A stretch of 64,000 bases of DNA from Cyrtodaria siliqua (Eukaryota; Mollusca; Bivalvia; Adapedonta; Hiatellidae): contig JAWPHD010006753.1 of NCBI GenBank assembly GCA_037043455.1, forward strand, positions 1-64,000, in the 5' to 3' direction. The notes beneath the pieces are model-generated. The model saw nothing but the letters and a program-made list of their open reading frames with translations. It was not told where the DNA came from and searched no databases. Made by a program: the position numbers and the translations under genes. Below, in pieces: positions 63,772-64,000 of the stretch; the first letter of the stretch is position 1; each line of letters opens with the position of its first letter.

Positions 63772-64000
63772 GTAAGTATTACAATTACTTATTAGTGTGA
63801 TGTGCATTTTAGCTCCACTTTTTGGTGAACCAACAGGGCGATTGTCATTATCACCTGGGCAGCCGCATACGTTGGTTCACATGGTTAAGTTTGCGGTTTT
63901 CAATACTATCAAAGATAATGTCTGGGGACATGACTTATTAGCTCCACTTCCCAAAGATTCAGTGTGACCTCTTGTCGACTTGTTTTGATACTAACAAAGA

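Overview
This is AT-rich eukaryotic DNA, most likely from a mollusc and probably a bivalve. That assignment is inferred from the repeat types: a LINE of the I superfamily with an (ATTC)n tail, tRNA-derived SINEs, 'CGTCCGTCCG' noncoding repeats and TatD/zinc-finger ORFs. No bacterial-style operons are present. Almost everything recognisable is mobile DNA stacked in nested layers, with only fragments of possible host genes at the two ends and near 14.7-15.6 kb.

The dominant resident is one LINE family, called MI here. ORF1 is a gag-like protein with three zinc knuckles; ORF2 has an APE endonuclease, a reverse transcriptase and an RNase H domain. There are about eleven copies or pieces: 2.4-4.2 (-), 6.2-11.0 (-), 19.1-19.8 (-), 20.6-22.1 (+), 22.1-24.1 (-), 24.1-24.4 (+), 24.4-25.6 (+), 25.6-31.1 (-), 32.0-32.3 (-), 33.5-38.6 (+) and 50.6-56.6 kb (+). 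The last is full length, about 6.0 kb with a 9-bp target-site duplication, and ORF2 has a single nonsense codon. Copies carry smaller insertions: stem-loop elements, 3' ends of another retroelement (family X), and each other.

Three observations stand out. (1) The MI copy at 22.1-24.1 kb has a sharply bounded 0.87-kb tract (23266-24139) in which T has been replaced by C throughout on the plus strand. This is A-to-G on the element's own sense strand, the pattern of ADAR RNA hyperediting fixed in DNA, and the tract directly abuts inverted MI copies. (2) 41364-48832 is a 7.5-kb element with 205-bp terminal direct repeats (one difference between them) and a 5-bp target duplication. It carries no recognisable LTR-type pol. 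Instead it holds an Arg/Ser-rich ORF with a triplicated 69-residue module, a C2H2-like finger, a broken TatD-type nuclease and a CR1-like RT fragment. (3) A small stem-loop element occurs in two sequence families whose two stems differ by compensatory changes.

Layout: 0-6 kb is a possible host gene (a phase-0 exon with 13 copies of a 36-bp coding repeat) whose intron hosts S-repeats and an MI insertion. 6.2-11 kb is an MI copy with a clean 13-bp target duplication. 11-18 kb is noncoding DNA with palindrome clusters, and an exon-like pseudogene at 14.7-15.6 kb. 19-32 kb is a pile of MI copies in both orientations. 33.5-38.6 kb is a long MI copy. 38.7-41.1 kb holds a hairpin, short repeats and family X. 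41.1-59.8 kb is an S-repeat array with a tandem duplication, into which the TatD element, a TIR element (two copies, one with a SINE inside) and the full-length MI were inserted. 60-64 kb holds SINE, tandem and inverted repeats, and a possible first exon at the right edge.

All assignments come from reading the sequence by eye. Family names are inferences from motifs; no database was searched.
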